Shown here piece after piece: positions 10,526 through 18,225 of a stretch of 64,000 bases of DNA. Location of the stretch: positions 365,424 through 429,423 of the forward strand of contig NZ_QUKD01000003.1 of the NCBI RefSeq assembly GCF_003480915.1, read 5' to 3'. Both the position numbers and the translations under genes were made by a program. The notes beneath the pieces were generated by a model that was not told the DNA's origin, ran no database searches, and was given only the letters and a program-made list of their open reading frames with translations. Source of the stretch: Parabacteroides sp. TM07-1AC (GTDB lineage: Bacteria > Bacteroidota > Bacteroidia > Bacteroidales > Tannerellaceae). Within the stretch, counting starts at the first letter, position 1. Every line of letters begins with the position of its first letter.

Positions 10526-10547
10526 TCTAGTTCTGAAAGAACTCTGT
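10526..10547 (+). repeat. Left inverted repeat of the invertible segment
   Basis: Exact reverse complement of 10754-10775 over 22 bp; the match ends abruptly on both sides. The repeat contains an inner dyad, AGTTC-TGAAA-GAACT (10529-10543), as expected for a site-specific recombinase site with two half-sites around a short core. Confidence 0.9.
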
Positions 10548-10557
10548 TTAGTCGAGA

Positions 10558-10565
10558 CAAATATA
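10558..10565 (-). promoter_or_regulatory. Bacteroidota -7 promoter element for PUL A susC
   Basis: TATATTTG on the minus strand matches the -7 consensus TAnnTTTG. No clear -33 TTTG lies 19-20 bases upstream. Transcription would start near 10550 and read through the left inverted repeat into a leader of about 125 bases before susC. Confidence 0.6.
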
Positions 10566-10753
10566 TTAAAATATTCACTTAAACATGATTTAATTATATA
10601 AAAATATGGTGACATGGTTCAATTTTAACAAATGGAATAGGTGTATGTGCAGAATGTTCTAAAAATAAATCAAGAAATTGATATCATACCTTACAATTTA
10701 TAAGCTCAATGAAATAAAACAGGAACCCTGTATACAAATACACCGATGCAAGG

Positions 10754-10775
10754 ACAGAGTTCTTTCAGAACTAGA
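10754..10775 (-). repeat. Right inverted repeat of the invertible segment
   Basis: Perfect 22-bp reverse complement of 10526-10547, carrying the same inner dyad (AGTTC-TTTCA-GAACT). Confidence 0.9.
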
Positions 10776-10944
10776 GATATTTTCACAATGCTTCTCATTC
10801 CACACAAACATCAACATTCAAGGGGACCATGTAAGTATCAGCAAAATAGCTTCGGCAAAATATTCTTCCATACTCAAATCGATATTTAAATCAGAATTCA
10901 AACTTTTTTAACCGTTTCATATTCGCACATTTCCTAATTCTTGC

Positions 10945-10952
10945 TACTTTTG
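10945..10952 (+). promoter_or_regulatory. -7 element for the FMN riboswitch/ribB transcript
   Basis: TACTTTTG fits TAnnTTTG and lies 9 bases before the first paired base of the riboswitch, so the transcript would begin just before the aptamer. Confidence 0.65.
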
Positions 10953-10961
10953 TGGTGAGTA

Positions 10962-11080
10962 TTCTTCGGGGCAGGGCGTAATTCCCTACCGGCGGTGACA
11001 GTCCGCGACTCCTCTGTGTTACAGGGGACTGATCTGGTGTAATTCCGGAACCGACAGTTAAAGTCTGGATGAGAGAAGAA
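10962..11080 (+). ncRNA. FMN riboswitch (RFN element)
   Basis: A complete RFN aptamer. The outer P1 stem pairs TTCTTC (10962-10967) with GAAGAA (11075-11080). The conserved blocks GGGGCAGGGCG, TTCCCTACCGGCGGTGA, CAGTCCGCGACTC, GATCTGGTG, AATTCCGGAACCGACAG and TAAAGTCTGGATGAGAGAAG appear in order. It senses flavin mononucleotide and lowers riboflavin gene expression. The target is ribB, 124 bases downstream. Confidence 0.97.
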
Positions 11081-11152
11081 GCATTATCTACCATATAATA
11101 TATACCGGCATATTCATATATGCGGGAGTGCGTTATATATAATACTTTCCAG

Positions 11153-11196
11153 CCCTGTTGTAATGCCCTATTATAAACAATTATTTTAATACAGGG
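11153..11196 (+). promoter_or_regulatory. Probable riboswitch expression platform (translation-control hairpin)
   Basis: CCCTGT at 11153-11158 can pair with ACAGGG at 11191-11196. The latter lies 7 bases before the ribB ATG, where a Shine-Dalgarno sequence would be. No U-run follows, so sequestering the ribosome site is more likely than termination. Before it, 11090-11145 can form a separate AU-rich stem around CCGGCATAT and ATATGCGGG. Confidence 0.5.
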
Positions 11197-11203
11197 TTTG
11201 AAA

Positions 11204-11833
11204 ATGAAAACTATTAAAGATTTCGGCGTTGACTACAAAGAACGTGTAGAAAAAGCAATCAGTTATTTACAAGCAGGCAAGGGTATCTTACTTGTCGATG
11301 ATGAAGACAGGGAAAATGAAGGTGACATTATTTACTCTGCAGAAAAAATGACAGTAAAAGATATGGCATTAATGATCCGCGAATGCAGCGGCATCGTCTG
11401 TCTTTGTCTGACACCTGAAAAATGCGACTCGCTCGGATTGCATCAGATGGTAAAAGACAACACAAGTAAGAATCAGACCGCATTCACCATTTCGATAGAA
11501 GCCAAAGAAGGAGTCACCACCGGTGTCTCGGCAGCTGACAGAATACAAACGATCAAAACAGCCATTGCTCCCAATGCCAAACCGGAAGACTTGTCACACC
11601 CGGGACATGTTTTCCCTCTACAAGCCCAAAAGAACGGAGTACTGGAGAGAAGAGGACATACAGAAGGTAGTGTCGACCTGGTCAAACTGGCCGGATTAGG
11701 CGATACGGCTGTTTTATGCGAACTCACCAACGAGGATGGTACAATGGCCCGACTACCTGAAATCATCCGCTTCGCCACACAGCATGACATGACGGTTGTT
11801 TCGGTAGACGATATATGCAGATATAGAAAATAA
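11204..11833 (+). CDS. ribB: 3,4-dihydroxy-2-butanone 4-phosphate synthase
   Basis: Converts ribulose 5-phosphate to 3,4-dihydroxy-2-butanone 4-phosphate and formate, supplying the four-carbon unit of riboflavin. The acidic catalytic/metal loop [10 protein letters not shown] lies at about residues 32-41. The other family motifs are TGVSAADR near 110 and the GHVFPL...[15 protein letters not shown] block near 133-165. At about 209 residues it is a stand-alone RibB, not a RibBA fusion. A TTG at 11198 is in frame, but ATG 11204 is preferred because the SD-like AGGG lies at normal distance from it. The upstream FMN riboswitch gives feedback control. Confidence 0.96.
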   Translation: MKTIKDFGVDYKERVEKAISYLQAGKGILLVDDEDRENEGDIIYSAEKMTVKDMALMIRECSGIVCLCLTPEKCDSLGLHQMVKDNTSKNQTAFTISIEAKEGVTTGVSAADRIQTIKTAIAPNAKPEDLSHPGHVFPLQAQKNGVLERRGHTEGSVDLVKLAGLGDTAVLCELTNEDGTMARLPEIIRFATQHDMTVVSVDDICRYRK

Positions 11834-11913
11834 TATCATTTTATCACAAAACACATAAATGACACTTACCAAAAATAAAATGATTGACATTTTTTAAATA
11901 CATCAAAACATTT

Positions 11914-11944
11914 TTTGATTTCAAAATGACATTCCATATCTTTG
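11914..11944 (+). promoter_or_regulatory. Full consensus-type promoter of aspA (-33 and -7)
   Basis: TTTG (11914-11917), a 19-base spacer, then TATCTTTG (11937-11944) is a close match to the Bacteroidota primary-sigma consensus TTTG-N19-TAnnTTTG. Transcription should start near 11951. This excludes the in-frame TTG at 11942 as the translation start and supports ATG 11975. Confidence 0.8.
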
Positions 11945-11974
11945 TTGCGTAAACAAAAAACAACAGCATTGGAC

Positions 11975-13408
11975 ATGAATACTGAATTTACAGGCAAAAC
12001 CCGCACCGAGAGTGATCTGATCGGCGCACGGGAAATACCCGCCGAAGCATTATACGGCGTACAGACACTCAGAGGGATCGAGAATTTTTCCATCAGCAAA
12101 TTCCACCTCAACGAATATCCGTTATTTATCAACGGACTGGCGATCACCAAAATGGCAGCTGCCGAGGCTAACTATGCCTTGGGACTGCTAACTGACGAAC
12201 AATACCGCGCCATCATGCAGGCTTGCCGCGAAATATTGGACGGACAACACCATGAGCAATTCCCGGTCGACATGATCCAGGGAGGTGCCGGTACGACCAC
12301 CAACATGAACGCCAACGAAGTCATTGCCAACCGTGCCCTTGAAATCATGGGACATCAGCGGGGAGAATACACCTACTGCTCACCCAACGATCATGTGAAC
12401 CGTTCGCAATCGACCAACGATGCCTATCCGACAGCCATCCACCTGGGTATGTATGCTATGCATCTGCAGTTACTTCCTTATTTGGAAGCACTGATCGCTT
12501 CTTTCCGCAAAAAAGGAGAAGAATTTGCCCATATCATCAAAATGGGACGTACTCAACTGGAAGATGCCGTTCCAATGACTTTGGGACAGACATTCAACGG
12601 TTTTGCCAGCATCCTGCAGGATGAGATCGCTCACCTGGATCATGCAGCGAACGATTTCCTGACTGTCAATATGGGAGCGACGGCCATCGGTACAGGTATT
12701 TGTGCAGAACCGGGATATGCTGAAAAATGCATCGAAGCCCTGCGTCAAATCACCGGATGGGATATCAAACTGTCAGCCGACCTGGTCGGTGCAACTTCCG
12801 ATACCTCCTGCCTGGTAGGCTATGCCGCTGCCATGAAACGTGTAGCTGTCAAAATAAATAAGATATGTAACGACCTTCGTCTGCTGGCAAGCGGTCCGCG
12901 CTGCGGGCTGGGTGAGTTCAATCTGCCGGCTATGCAACCGGGTTCTTCCATCATGCCGGGCAAGGTGAATCCGGTTATCCCGGAAGTTATGAACCAGATC
13001 GCTTACAAGGTGATCGGCAACGAACTTTGTGTGACAATGGCGGGCGAAGCTGCCCAAATGGAACTGAATGCGATGGAGCCGGTTATGGCACAATGCTGTT
13101 TCGAGTCAGCCGAATTGCTTATGAACGGCTTTGAAACACTACGTACCCTTTGTGTGGAAGGTATCGTTGCCAATGCCGAACATTGTATCGACGAAGTGCA
13201 TCACAGCATCGGCGTAGTGACAGCCTTAAATCCTGTTATCGGTTATAAAAATTCCACTAAAATAGCCAAAGAAGCATTGGAAACAGGTAAAAGCGTGTAC
13301 CAACTGGTACTGGATCACGGCATCCTGACAAAAGAACAACTGGATACGATTTTAAGTCCGGAGAATATGATCCATCCGGTAAAGCTGGACATTCATCCTG
13401 CCAAATAA
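11975..13408 (+). CDS. aspA: Aspartate ammonia-lyase (aspartase)
   Basis: Deaminates L-aspartate to fumarate and ammonia, feeding fumarate respiration in gut anaerobes. It belongs to the fumarase/aspartase superfamily and is 478 residues from the chosen ATG. It starts with the typical TRTESDLIGAREIPAEALYGVQTLR, contains GGAGTTTNMNANEV and SQSTNDAYPTA, and has the signature GSSIMPGKVNPVIPE in the catalytic flexible loop. Aspartase is preferred over fumarase because of the N-terminal sequence and the overall fit. It is monocistronic with its own promoter, and a hairpin lies 41 bases after the stop. Confidence 0.93.
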   Translation: MNTEFTGKTRTESDLIGAREIPAEALYGVQTLRGIENFSISKFHLNEYPLFINGLAITKMAAAEANYALGLLTDEQYRAIMQACREILDGQHHEQFPVDMIQGGAGTTTNMNANEVIANRALEIMGHQRGEYTYCSPNDHVNRSQSTNDAYPTAIHLGMYAMHLQLLPYLEALIASFRKKGEEFAHIIKMGRTQLEDAVPMTLGQTFNGFASILQDEIAHLDHAANDFLTVNMGATAIGTGICAEPGYAEKCIEALRQITGWDIKLSADLVGATSDTSCLVGYAAAMKRVAVKINKICNDLRLLASGPRCGLGEFNLPAMQPGSSIMPGKVNPVIPEVMNQIAYKVIGNELCVTMAGEAAQMELNAMEPVMAQCCFESAELLMNGFETLRTLCVEGIVANAEHCIDEVHHSIGVVTALNPVIGYKNSTKIAKEALETGKSVYQLVLDHGILTKEQLDTILSPENMIHPVKLDIHPAK

Positions 13409-13448
13409 ACAACCGCATCTATTTGCTATAACCTGAAAAAAGAGAACC

Positions 13449-13484
13449 TGAACCCTGAAAGTTTGAAAAAACGATCAGGGTTCA
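13449..13484. terminator. Hairpin between convergent aspA and the SMR gene
   Basis: TGAACCCTGA (13449-13458) pairs perfectly with TCAGGGTTCA (13475-13484). It lies between two converging genes. The U-tract is poor on both strands, so it may terminate only partly or act as an mRNA 3'-end stabiliser. Confidence 0.55.
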
Positions 13485-13511
13485 GACATTATCAGCCCAA
13501 ACAACATATCC

Positions 13512-13844
13512 TCAATGAGAAACCGACTTTGAAAACAGATTAATGATTATAACCCCTGCAATGATCAGTCCTAATCCGGTAATAGCAGGCCAATCCAGTG
13601 ATTGCTTAAACAAAACCAATCCGATAAGGGATATTAAAACAACTCCGGCTCCCGACCAAATAGCATAGGCTATTCCGACAGGAAGCGTCTTGAGCGTCAA
13701 CCCTAGAAAATAAAAAGCACAAACATACGAAACCACCGTTATAACCGACGGCAACAACTTTGTAAACTGATCGGAGGCTTTCAGTCCGCTCGTTCCTACC
13801 ACTTCCAGCACAATTGCCAGAAACAAAAAAACAAATTGTTTCAT
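13512..13844 (-). CDS. Small multidrug resistance (SMR/EmrE family) efflux protein
   Basis: A 110-residue protein with four membrane helices, the usual SMR length. The essential proton/drug-coupling Glu is at position 14 (FLAIVLEVVGTSGLKAS). The second half contains GIAYAIWSGAGVVLISLIG and AGVIIINLFS, both close to EmrE/QacE. It exports cationic compounds such as quaternary ammonium dyes by proton antiport, probably as a dimer. It is transcribed alone, with a -7 element 26 bases upstream. Confidence 0.92.
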   Translation of the reverse strand: MKQFVFLFLAIVLEVVGTSGLKASDQFTKLLPSVITVVSYVCAFYFLGLTLKTLPVGIAYAIWSGAGVVLISLIGLVLFKQSLDWPAITGLGLIIAGVIIINLFSKSVSH

Positions 13845-13869
13845 AACCTAATATTTCTATTTTGCAGGG

Positions 13870-13877
13870 CAAAATTA
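13870..13877 (-). promoter_or_regulatory. -7 element for the SMR gene
   Basis: TAATTTTG on the minus strand fits TAnnTTTG, placing the start site about 20 bases before the ATG. No good -33 element is seen. Confidence 0.5.
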
Positions 13878-13965
13878 GCTGGTCAAAACCGGATAAAAAT
13901 TATCATATGATAAATTCAACGACAAAAAATAATCACATGAGCAAAGGTACTCTTCAAAAATTCAA

Positions 13966-13973
13966 TACTTTTG
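13966..13973 (+). promoter_or_regulatory. -7 element for the nitrilase-family gene
   Basis: TACTTTTG matches TAnnTTTG. The predicted start near 13980 lies after the in-frame TTG at 13971 and supports ATG 14004. Confidence 0.6.
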
Positions 13974-14003
13974 CAATTCGATCATCAATTCAATCATAAG
14001 ACC

Positions 14004-14957
14004 ATGAATCCATTAAAAATTGCAACAGCCCAGTTTGAAACCTATGACAATAACAAAGCGGCTAACCTATCTTCCATACGAGACATCTGCCTGAAAGCTT
14101 CTGCCGAAGGAGCAGACGTTGTCGCCTTTCATGAATGTTCCGTTTGCGGGTATACATTCGCCAAAGAACTGTCGCGCGAAGAATTACTCGCCATTGCCGA
14201 ACCCATTCCGTCCGGAGAAAGTACACAGGCATTGATCAGCATTGCCAGGGAAACTCATGTGACTATACTTGCCGGTTTCTTCGAACGCGATGAATCCGAC
14301 CGTATCTATAAAGCACATATCTGTGTCGATAAAGACGGTTTAAAAGCTAAATACAGAAAACTCCATCCGTTCATCAACCCTAATATCTTACCGGGAGACC
14401 GATATGTCGTATTCGACATCCACGGCTGGAAATGCGGTATATTAATATGCTACGACAATAACATCGTAGAGAATGTAAGGGCTACAGCCCTGCTTGGGGC
14501 AGATATTATATTCATGCCCCATGTAACCATGTGCACACCTTCCCCGCGCCCCGGAGCCGGGTTGGTCGATCCTTCCCTATGGGAAAACAGGGAAAATGAC
14601 CCGACCTCGTTGCGACAGGAATTCGACGGTTTGAAAGGTAGAACATGGCTGATGAAATGGCTTCCGGCACGTGCCTACGATAATGCCATATATGCAGTCT
14701 TTTCAAATCCGATAGGAAAGGACTACAACGAGATCAAGAACGGTTGTTCCATGATAATAGATCCATTCGGCGACATAATAGCCGAATGCCGGAAGTTAGG
14801 TAATGATTATGCCATTGCCACGATCATACCGGAAAAGCTGGAACAAGCAGGAGGATACCGCTACAGAAATGCACGCCGCCCCGAACTCTATGCCGATATT
14901 ATCGGACAACCGCATAAATCAGAACAAAAAGTAGCTTGGTTAAACGCAAAATCATAA
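14004..14957 (+). CDS. Nitrilase-superfamily carbon-nitrogen hydrolase
   Basis: A 317-residue cytoplasmic amidase/nitrilase-fold enzyme with the Glu-Lys-Cys catalytic triad visible: Glu 44 (VVAFHECSVCGY), Lys 119 (KYRKLHPF) and Cys 149 (CGILICYDNN). The region MPHVTMCTPSPRPGAG after the Cys and the ending RRPELYADIIG resemble bacterial aliphatic-amidase or carbamoyl-type members. The substrate cannot be read from sequence. The DUF418 membrane protein starts 11 bases downstream, so they are probably co-transcribed. Confidence 0.88.
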   Translation: MNPLKIATAQFETYDNNKAANLSSIRDICLKASAEGADVVAFHECSVCGYTFAKELSREELLAIAEPIPSGESTQALISIARETHVTILAGFFERDESDRIYKAHICVDKDGLKAKYRKLHPFINPNILPGDRYVVFDIHGWKCGILICYDNNIVENVRATALLGADIIFMPHVTMCTPSPRPGAGLVDPSLWENRENDPTSLRQEFDGLKGRTWLMKWLPARAYDNAIYAVFSNPIGKDYNEIKNGCSMIIDPFGDIIAECRKLGNDYAIATIIPEKLEQAGGYRYRNARRPELYADIIGQPHKSEQKVAWLNAKS

Positions 14958-14968
14958 AATAATATAGT

Positions 14969-16156
14969 ATGCAACAAACAACCCTTACTAAAATTCCACG
15001 TATCGAAGTGGTAGACGCTCTGCGCGGTTTCGCTGTGCTGGCAATTATTCTCGTTCATAACCTGGAACATTTCATTTTTCCGGTTTATCCCGATCCCGCC
15101 AGTCAACCGGAGTGGCTGAATATTCTGGACGAAGGCGTATTCAGCATCATCTTCTCTCTTTTTGCAGGAAAAGCCTATGCCATCTTTTCCCTGTTATTCG
15201 GTTTCACATTTTACATTCAATACACTAACCAATTAAGAAAAGGAAAAGACTTCGGGTACCGTTTCCTCTGGCGTTTACTTCTGCTGGCAGGTTTCGCGAC
15301 ACTAAACGCTGCCTTTTTCCCGGCGGGTGATGTGTTATTGTTATTCTGCGTTGTAGGATTATTCCTTTTCCTCGTTCGCAAATGGAATGACAAAGCCGTA
15401 TTGATCGCAGCAGTAATCCTGCTACTGCAACCTGTCGAATGGTTCCATTACATCGCCAGCCTGTTCAATCCGGAATATACCTTACCCAACCTGGGCGTAG
15501 GTGCCATGTATAATGAAGTGGCCGAATATACCAAAGAAGGAAATTTCTGGAATTTCATCTGGGGCAATGTAACGCTGGGGCAGAAGGCAAGTTTGTTCTG
15601 GGCAATCGGCGCCGGACGTTTCCTGCAAACAGCCGGACTGTTTATGTTGGGATTACTGATCGGCAGAAAACAACTGTTTGTCACTTCCGACAACAATACC
15701 CGTTTCTGGGTAAAAGCACTCATCATTTCTGCCATCCTGTTCTGCCCGCTTTACCAGCTGAAAGTAATGCTTTATGACAACAGCGATGCCGTTATGATAA
15801 AACAAACGGTAGGTGTCATCCTCGATATGTGGCAGAAATTTGCTTTCACAGCCGTATTGGTTGCCTCTTTTGTACTGCTCTATCAGAAAGAATCATTCAA
15901 GAAACTCACAGCAGGATTACGCTTTTACGGTAAGATGAGTTTGACAAACTATATCTCTCAATCTATCTTGGGAGCTATTATCTATTTTCCTTTTGGATTA
16001 TACCTGGCTCCTTATTGCGGATACACCGTCAGCCTGTTGATCGGCTTCGTACTGTTCTTGTTGCAGGTAAGTTTCTGTAAATGGTGGCTGAAAGGCCATA
16101 AACAAGGACCTCTGGAAGGCCTCTGGCACAAGCTAACCTGGATCAATTCCAAATAG
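14969..16156 (+). CDS. DUF418 family integral membrane protein
   Basis: A 395-residue protein with about ten membrane segments. The N-terminal RIEVVDALRGFAVLAIILVHN is the typical start of DUF418 and related acyltransferase-like membrane families. The C-terminal DUF418 portion includes FYGKMSLTNYISQSILGAIIYF and ends FCKWWLKGHKQGPLEGLWHKLTW. The function of the family is not established. It is probably in an operon with the nitrilase-family gene, 11 bases apart. Confidence 0.85.
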   Translation: MQQTTLTKIPRIEVVDALRGFAVLAIILVHNLEHFIFPVYPDPASQPEWLNILDEGVFSIIFSLFAGKAYAIFSLLFGFTFYIQYTNQLRKGKDFGYRFLWRLLLLAGFATLNAAFFPAGDVLLLFCVVGLFLFLVRKWNDKAVLIAAVILLLQPVEWFHYIASLFNPEYTLPNLGVGAMYNEVAEYTKEGNFWNFIWGNVTLGQKASLFWAIGAGRFLQTAGLFMLGLLIGRKQLFVTSDNNTRFWVKALIISAILFCPLYQLKVMLYDNSDAVMIKQTVGVILDMWQKFAFTAVLVASFVLLYQKESFKKLTAGLRFYGKMSLTNYISQSILGAIIYFPFGLYLAPYCGYTVSLLIGFVLFLLQVSFCKWWLKGHKQGPLEGLWHKLTWINSK

Positions 16157-16168
16157 CAGGGCAAATCT

Positions 16169-16265
16169 GGTTTAAAACGAGCGATATTTCGTTTTAAACG
16201 GGGGTAAAGTCCGTTTTAAACCAGATTTTACTCGTTTTAAACGAAGTTGAGGCTCGTTTTAAACG
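16169..16265. repeat. Five palindromic CGTTTTAAACG words at 21-22 bp spacing
   Basis: Words start at 16169, 16190, 16212, 16233 and 16255 (spacings 21, 22, 21, 22). Three copies are exactly CGTTTTAAACG, itself a palindrome; 16169 and 16212 are the one-mismatch variant, in opposite orientations. The 10-11 bp between words are unrelated in sequence. The array lies between the DUF418 stop and the kdgK promoter. Function unknown. Confidence 0.85.
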
Positions 16266-16425
16266 GAATAATGCCCCTTAACACAGCATACAAGTATTTA
16301 CATGCTTCTCTACGGTCTTCTGAAATAAATTAGCGACTGACAAAAGAATCAAGCCATCGCCTTTTTTATTCCATTTTGTGCAAATGTTTTCGCACACACT
16401 TAGTAGGATATTAAATATAATCTAC

Positions 16426-16433
16426 TACTTTTG
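16426..16433 (+). promoter_or_regulatory. -7 element for kdgK-eda-uxaC
   Basis: TACTTTTG fits TAnnTTTG. It overlaps the in-frame TTG at 16431, so the downstream ATG 16458 is the more credible start. It probably serves the whole hexuronate operon. Confidence 0.6.
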
Positions 16434-16457
16434 CACTGGAATATAAAAGTTTATGCC

Positions 16458-17501
16458 ATGGATAAAAAAGTAATCACCTTTGGAGAGATAATGCTTAGAC
16501 TGGCCACACCAGACTATCTCCGTTTTAGTCAGAGTAATCAATTGAATGCCACCTTTGGCGGCGGCGAAGCGAATGTTGCCGTATCCTTAGCCAATTATGG
16601 CATCCCAACAGAGTTTGTCACCCGTTTACCGAAAAACGATATTGCACGCGCTTGTGTAATGGATTTGCGCAAATATGGTGTAGGCACTTCGAACATTGTT
16701 TATGGGGGTGACCGCCTGGGTATCTATTTCCTGGAAACAGGAGCCGTAGCACGTGCCAGCAAGGTTGTCTACGATCGTGCACATTCTTCTATTGCTGAAA
16801 TACAGCCGGGAATGATCAACTGGGAAGAAGTATTGAAAGATGCTTCCTGGTTCCACTGGACGGGTATCACGCCGGCAATCTCACAAGGTGCTGCCGATGC
16901 TTGTCTGGAAGCAATACAGGCTGCCAACAAACTGGGTGTACCTGTATCCTGCGATATCAATTACCGTAAAAATTTATGGAAGTACGGAAAAACAGCTTCC
17001 GAAATAATGCCGGCACTGGTTGCCGGATGCGACGTTATCCTGGGTAATGAAGAGGATGCGGAAAAAGTGTTCGGTATCAAACCGGAAGGATTTGACGTGG
17101 CACAGACAGCCGGTGAAGTAAATGCTGCTGAATTTGAATCGGTATGTACACAGTTGATGGCTAAATTCCCGCGCGCAAAGAAAGTGATCATCACATTACG
17201 TGGTTCTATCAATGCCAACCATAATACGTGGGGGGGCGTTTTATATGCTGACGGTAAATTGTACCAGTCACGCCGTTACGACATTACACATATCGTTGAC
17301 CGTGTTGGCGGCGGCGACTCTTTCATGGGCGGTCTGATCTACGGTCTGCTTACTTATACGACGGACGACCAGAAAGCACTCGACTTCGCTGTTGCCGCTT
17401 CCTGCCTGAAACATACCATCTACGGTGATTTCAACCAGGTAACTGTCGACGAAGTGGAAAAACTGATGGAAGGGGACGGATCAGGACGCGTTTCAAGATA
17501 G
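16458..17501 (+). CDS. kdgK: 2-dehydro-3-deoxygluconokinase (PfkB family)
   Basis: Phosphorylates 2-keto-3-deoxygluconate to KDPG, the step before aldol cleavage in hexuronate breakdown. It is a PfkB-type sugar kinase of 347 residues, with the N-terminal GEIMLRLATPDYLRF and FGGGEANVAVSLANYG and the C-terminal PfkB signature RVGGGDSFMGGLIYGLL holding the catalytic Asp. The assignment to KDG kinase rests on these motifs and on the next gene being KDPG aldolase. The gap to eda holds a heptad repeat array. Confidence 0.92.
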   Translation: MDKKVITFGEIMLRLATPDYLRFSQSNQLNATFGGGEANVAVSLANYGIPTEFVTRLPKNDIARACVMDLRKYGVGTSNIVYGGDRLGIYFLETGAVARASKVVYDRAHSSIAEIQPGMINWEEVLKDASWFHWTGITPAISQGAADACLEAIQAANKLGVPVSCDINYRKNLWKYGKTASEIMPALVAGCDVILGNEEDAEKVFGIKPEGFDVAQTAGEVNAAEFESVCTQLMAKFPRAKKVIITLRGSINANHNTWGGVLYADGKLYQSRRYDITHIVDRVGGGDSFMGGLIYGLLTYTTDDQKALDFAVAASCLKHTIYGDFNQVTVDEVEKLMEGDGSGRVSR

Positions 17502-17530
17502 TTGACAGTTGAAAATTGACAGTTGACAGT
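17502..17530. repeat. Heptad tandem repeat TTGACAG (x4)
   Basis: Units at 17502, 17509, 17516 and 17523 (TTGACAG, TTGAAAA, TTGACAG, TTGACAG) follow the kdgK stop directly, in the short gap before eda. The same heptad occurs at 24760-24796. Confidence 0.85.
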
Positions 17531-17553
17531 TAATATTTAAAGAATAAATAGTT

Positions 17554-18222
17554 ATGGCTAGATTTAATAAACTACAGGTATTGAATGCGATGATCAGCAC
17601 CGGCATGGTACCTGTTTACTATAATAAAGATGTAGAAACAGCCAAACAAGTACTGAAAGCTTGTTACGATGGCGGTGTCCGTGCATTCGAATTTACCAAC
17701 CGTGGCGATTTCGCGCACGAAGTATTTGCCGAACTGGTAAAATATGCAGCAAAAGAATGTCCGGAAATGATCCTGGGTATCGGTTCGATTGTCGATCCGG
17801 CTACTGCCGCTTTGTTCCTGCAACTGGGAGCGAACTTTGTAGTAGGCCCGTTGTTCAACCCGGAAATCGCGAAAGTATGTAACCGCCGTCTGGTTCCTTA
17901 TACACCGGGATGCGGATCTGTTTCCGAGATCGGTTTTGCCCAGGAAGTAGGATGCGACCTGTGCAAAGTATTCCCTGCCGGAAATGTGGGTGGACCTTCT
18001 TTCGTAAAGAATATGAAAGCACCGATGCCCTGGTCGCTGATCATGGCTACCGGAGCTGTAGAGCCGACGGAAGAAAACCTGTCAGGCTGGTTCAAGGCCG
18101 GTGTAACCTGCGTAGGTATGGGTTCGAAGCTATTCCCGAAAGAGGCGATTGCAGCCAAAGACTGGAAAGCGATCACCGACCTTTGTATCAATGCGCTGGA
18201 AATTATCAAAAAATACCGTTAA
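17554..18222 (+). CDS. eda: 2-dehydro-3-deoxyphosphogluconate (KDPG) aldolase
   Basis: Cleaves KDPG to pyruvate and glyceraldehyde 3-phosphate (Entner-Doudoroff and hexuronate pathways). It is a class I aldolase of 222 residues. The motif FEFTNRG (about 47-53) holds the catalytic Glu and the [12 protein letters not shown] motif (about 136) the Schiff-base Lys. It lies between kdgK and uxaC; its stop is 3 bases before the uxaC ATG. Confidence 0.95.
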   Translation: MARFNKLQVLNAMISTGMVPVYYNKDVETAKQVLKACYDGGVRAFEFTNRGDFAHEVFAELVKYAAKECPEMILGIGSIVDPATAALFLQLGANFVVGPLFNPEIAKVCNRRLVPYTPGCGSVSEIGFAQEVGCDLCKVFPAGNVGGPSFVKNMKAPMPWSLIMATGAVEPTEENLSGWFKAGVTCVGMGSKLFPKEAIAAKDWKAITDLCINALEIIKKYR

Positions 18223-18225
18223 GCT

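Larger units (their letters stand above)
10526..10775. promoter_or_regulatory. Candidate phase-variable invertible promoter segment (inverton) upstream of PUL A susC
   Basis: Two perfect 22-bp inverted repeats, 10526-10547 and 10754-10775, enclose 206 bp. Just inside the left repeat is the only good promoter -7 element in the segment, directed at susC. This is the arrangement of the invertible promoters known upstream of capsule and SusC/SusD loci in Bacteroidota. As drawn, the promoter faces susC (ON). Inversion would place it near 10736-10743 facing the ribB riboswitch. No recombinase gene is in the window, so any invertase acts in trans. Inversion itself is an inference. Confidence 0.75.

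Noticed and set aside
10526..10775. Inverted repeats read as two ordinary terminators
   Set aside because: The two copies are perfect complements of each other across 206 bp, which separate terminators would not be. Neither is followed by a T-run, and a promoter element lies inside.
10678..10911. Small plus-strand frame spanning the right inverted repeat
   Set aside because: It has no family match, runs across the recombination site and ends in the AT-rich gap before the riboswitch.
16169..16265. Regular word-plus-spacer arrays (also 24235-24296 and 27399-27451) as CRISPR
   Set aside because: The repeated word is 9-18 bp, spacers are 4-13 bp, there are 3-5 units and no cas genes. Real CRISPR repeats and spacers are far longer.
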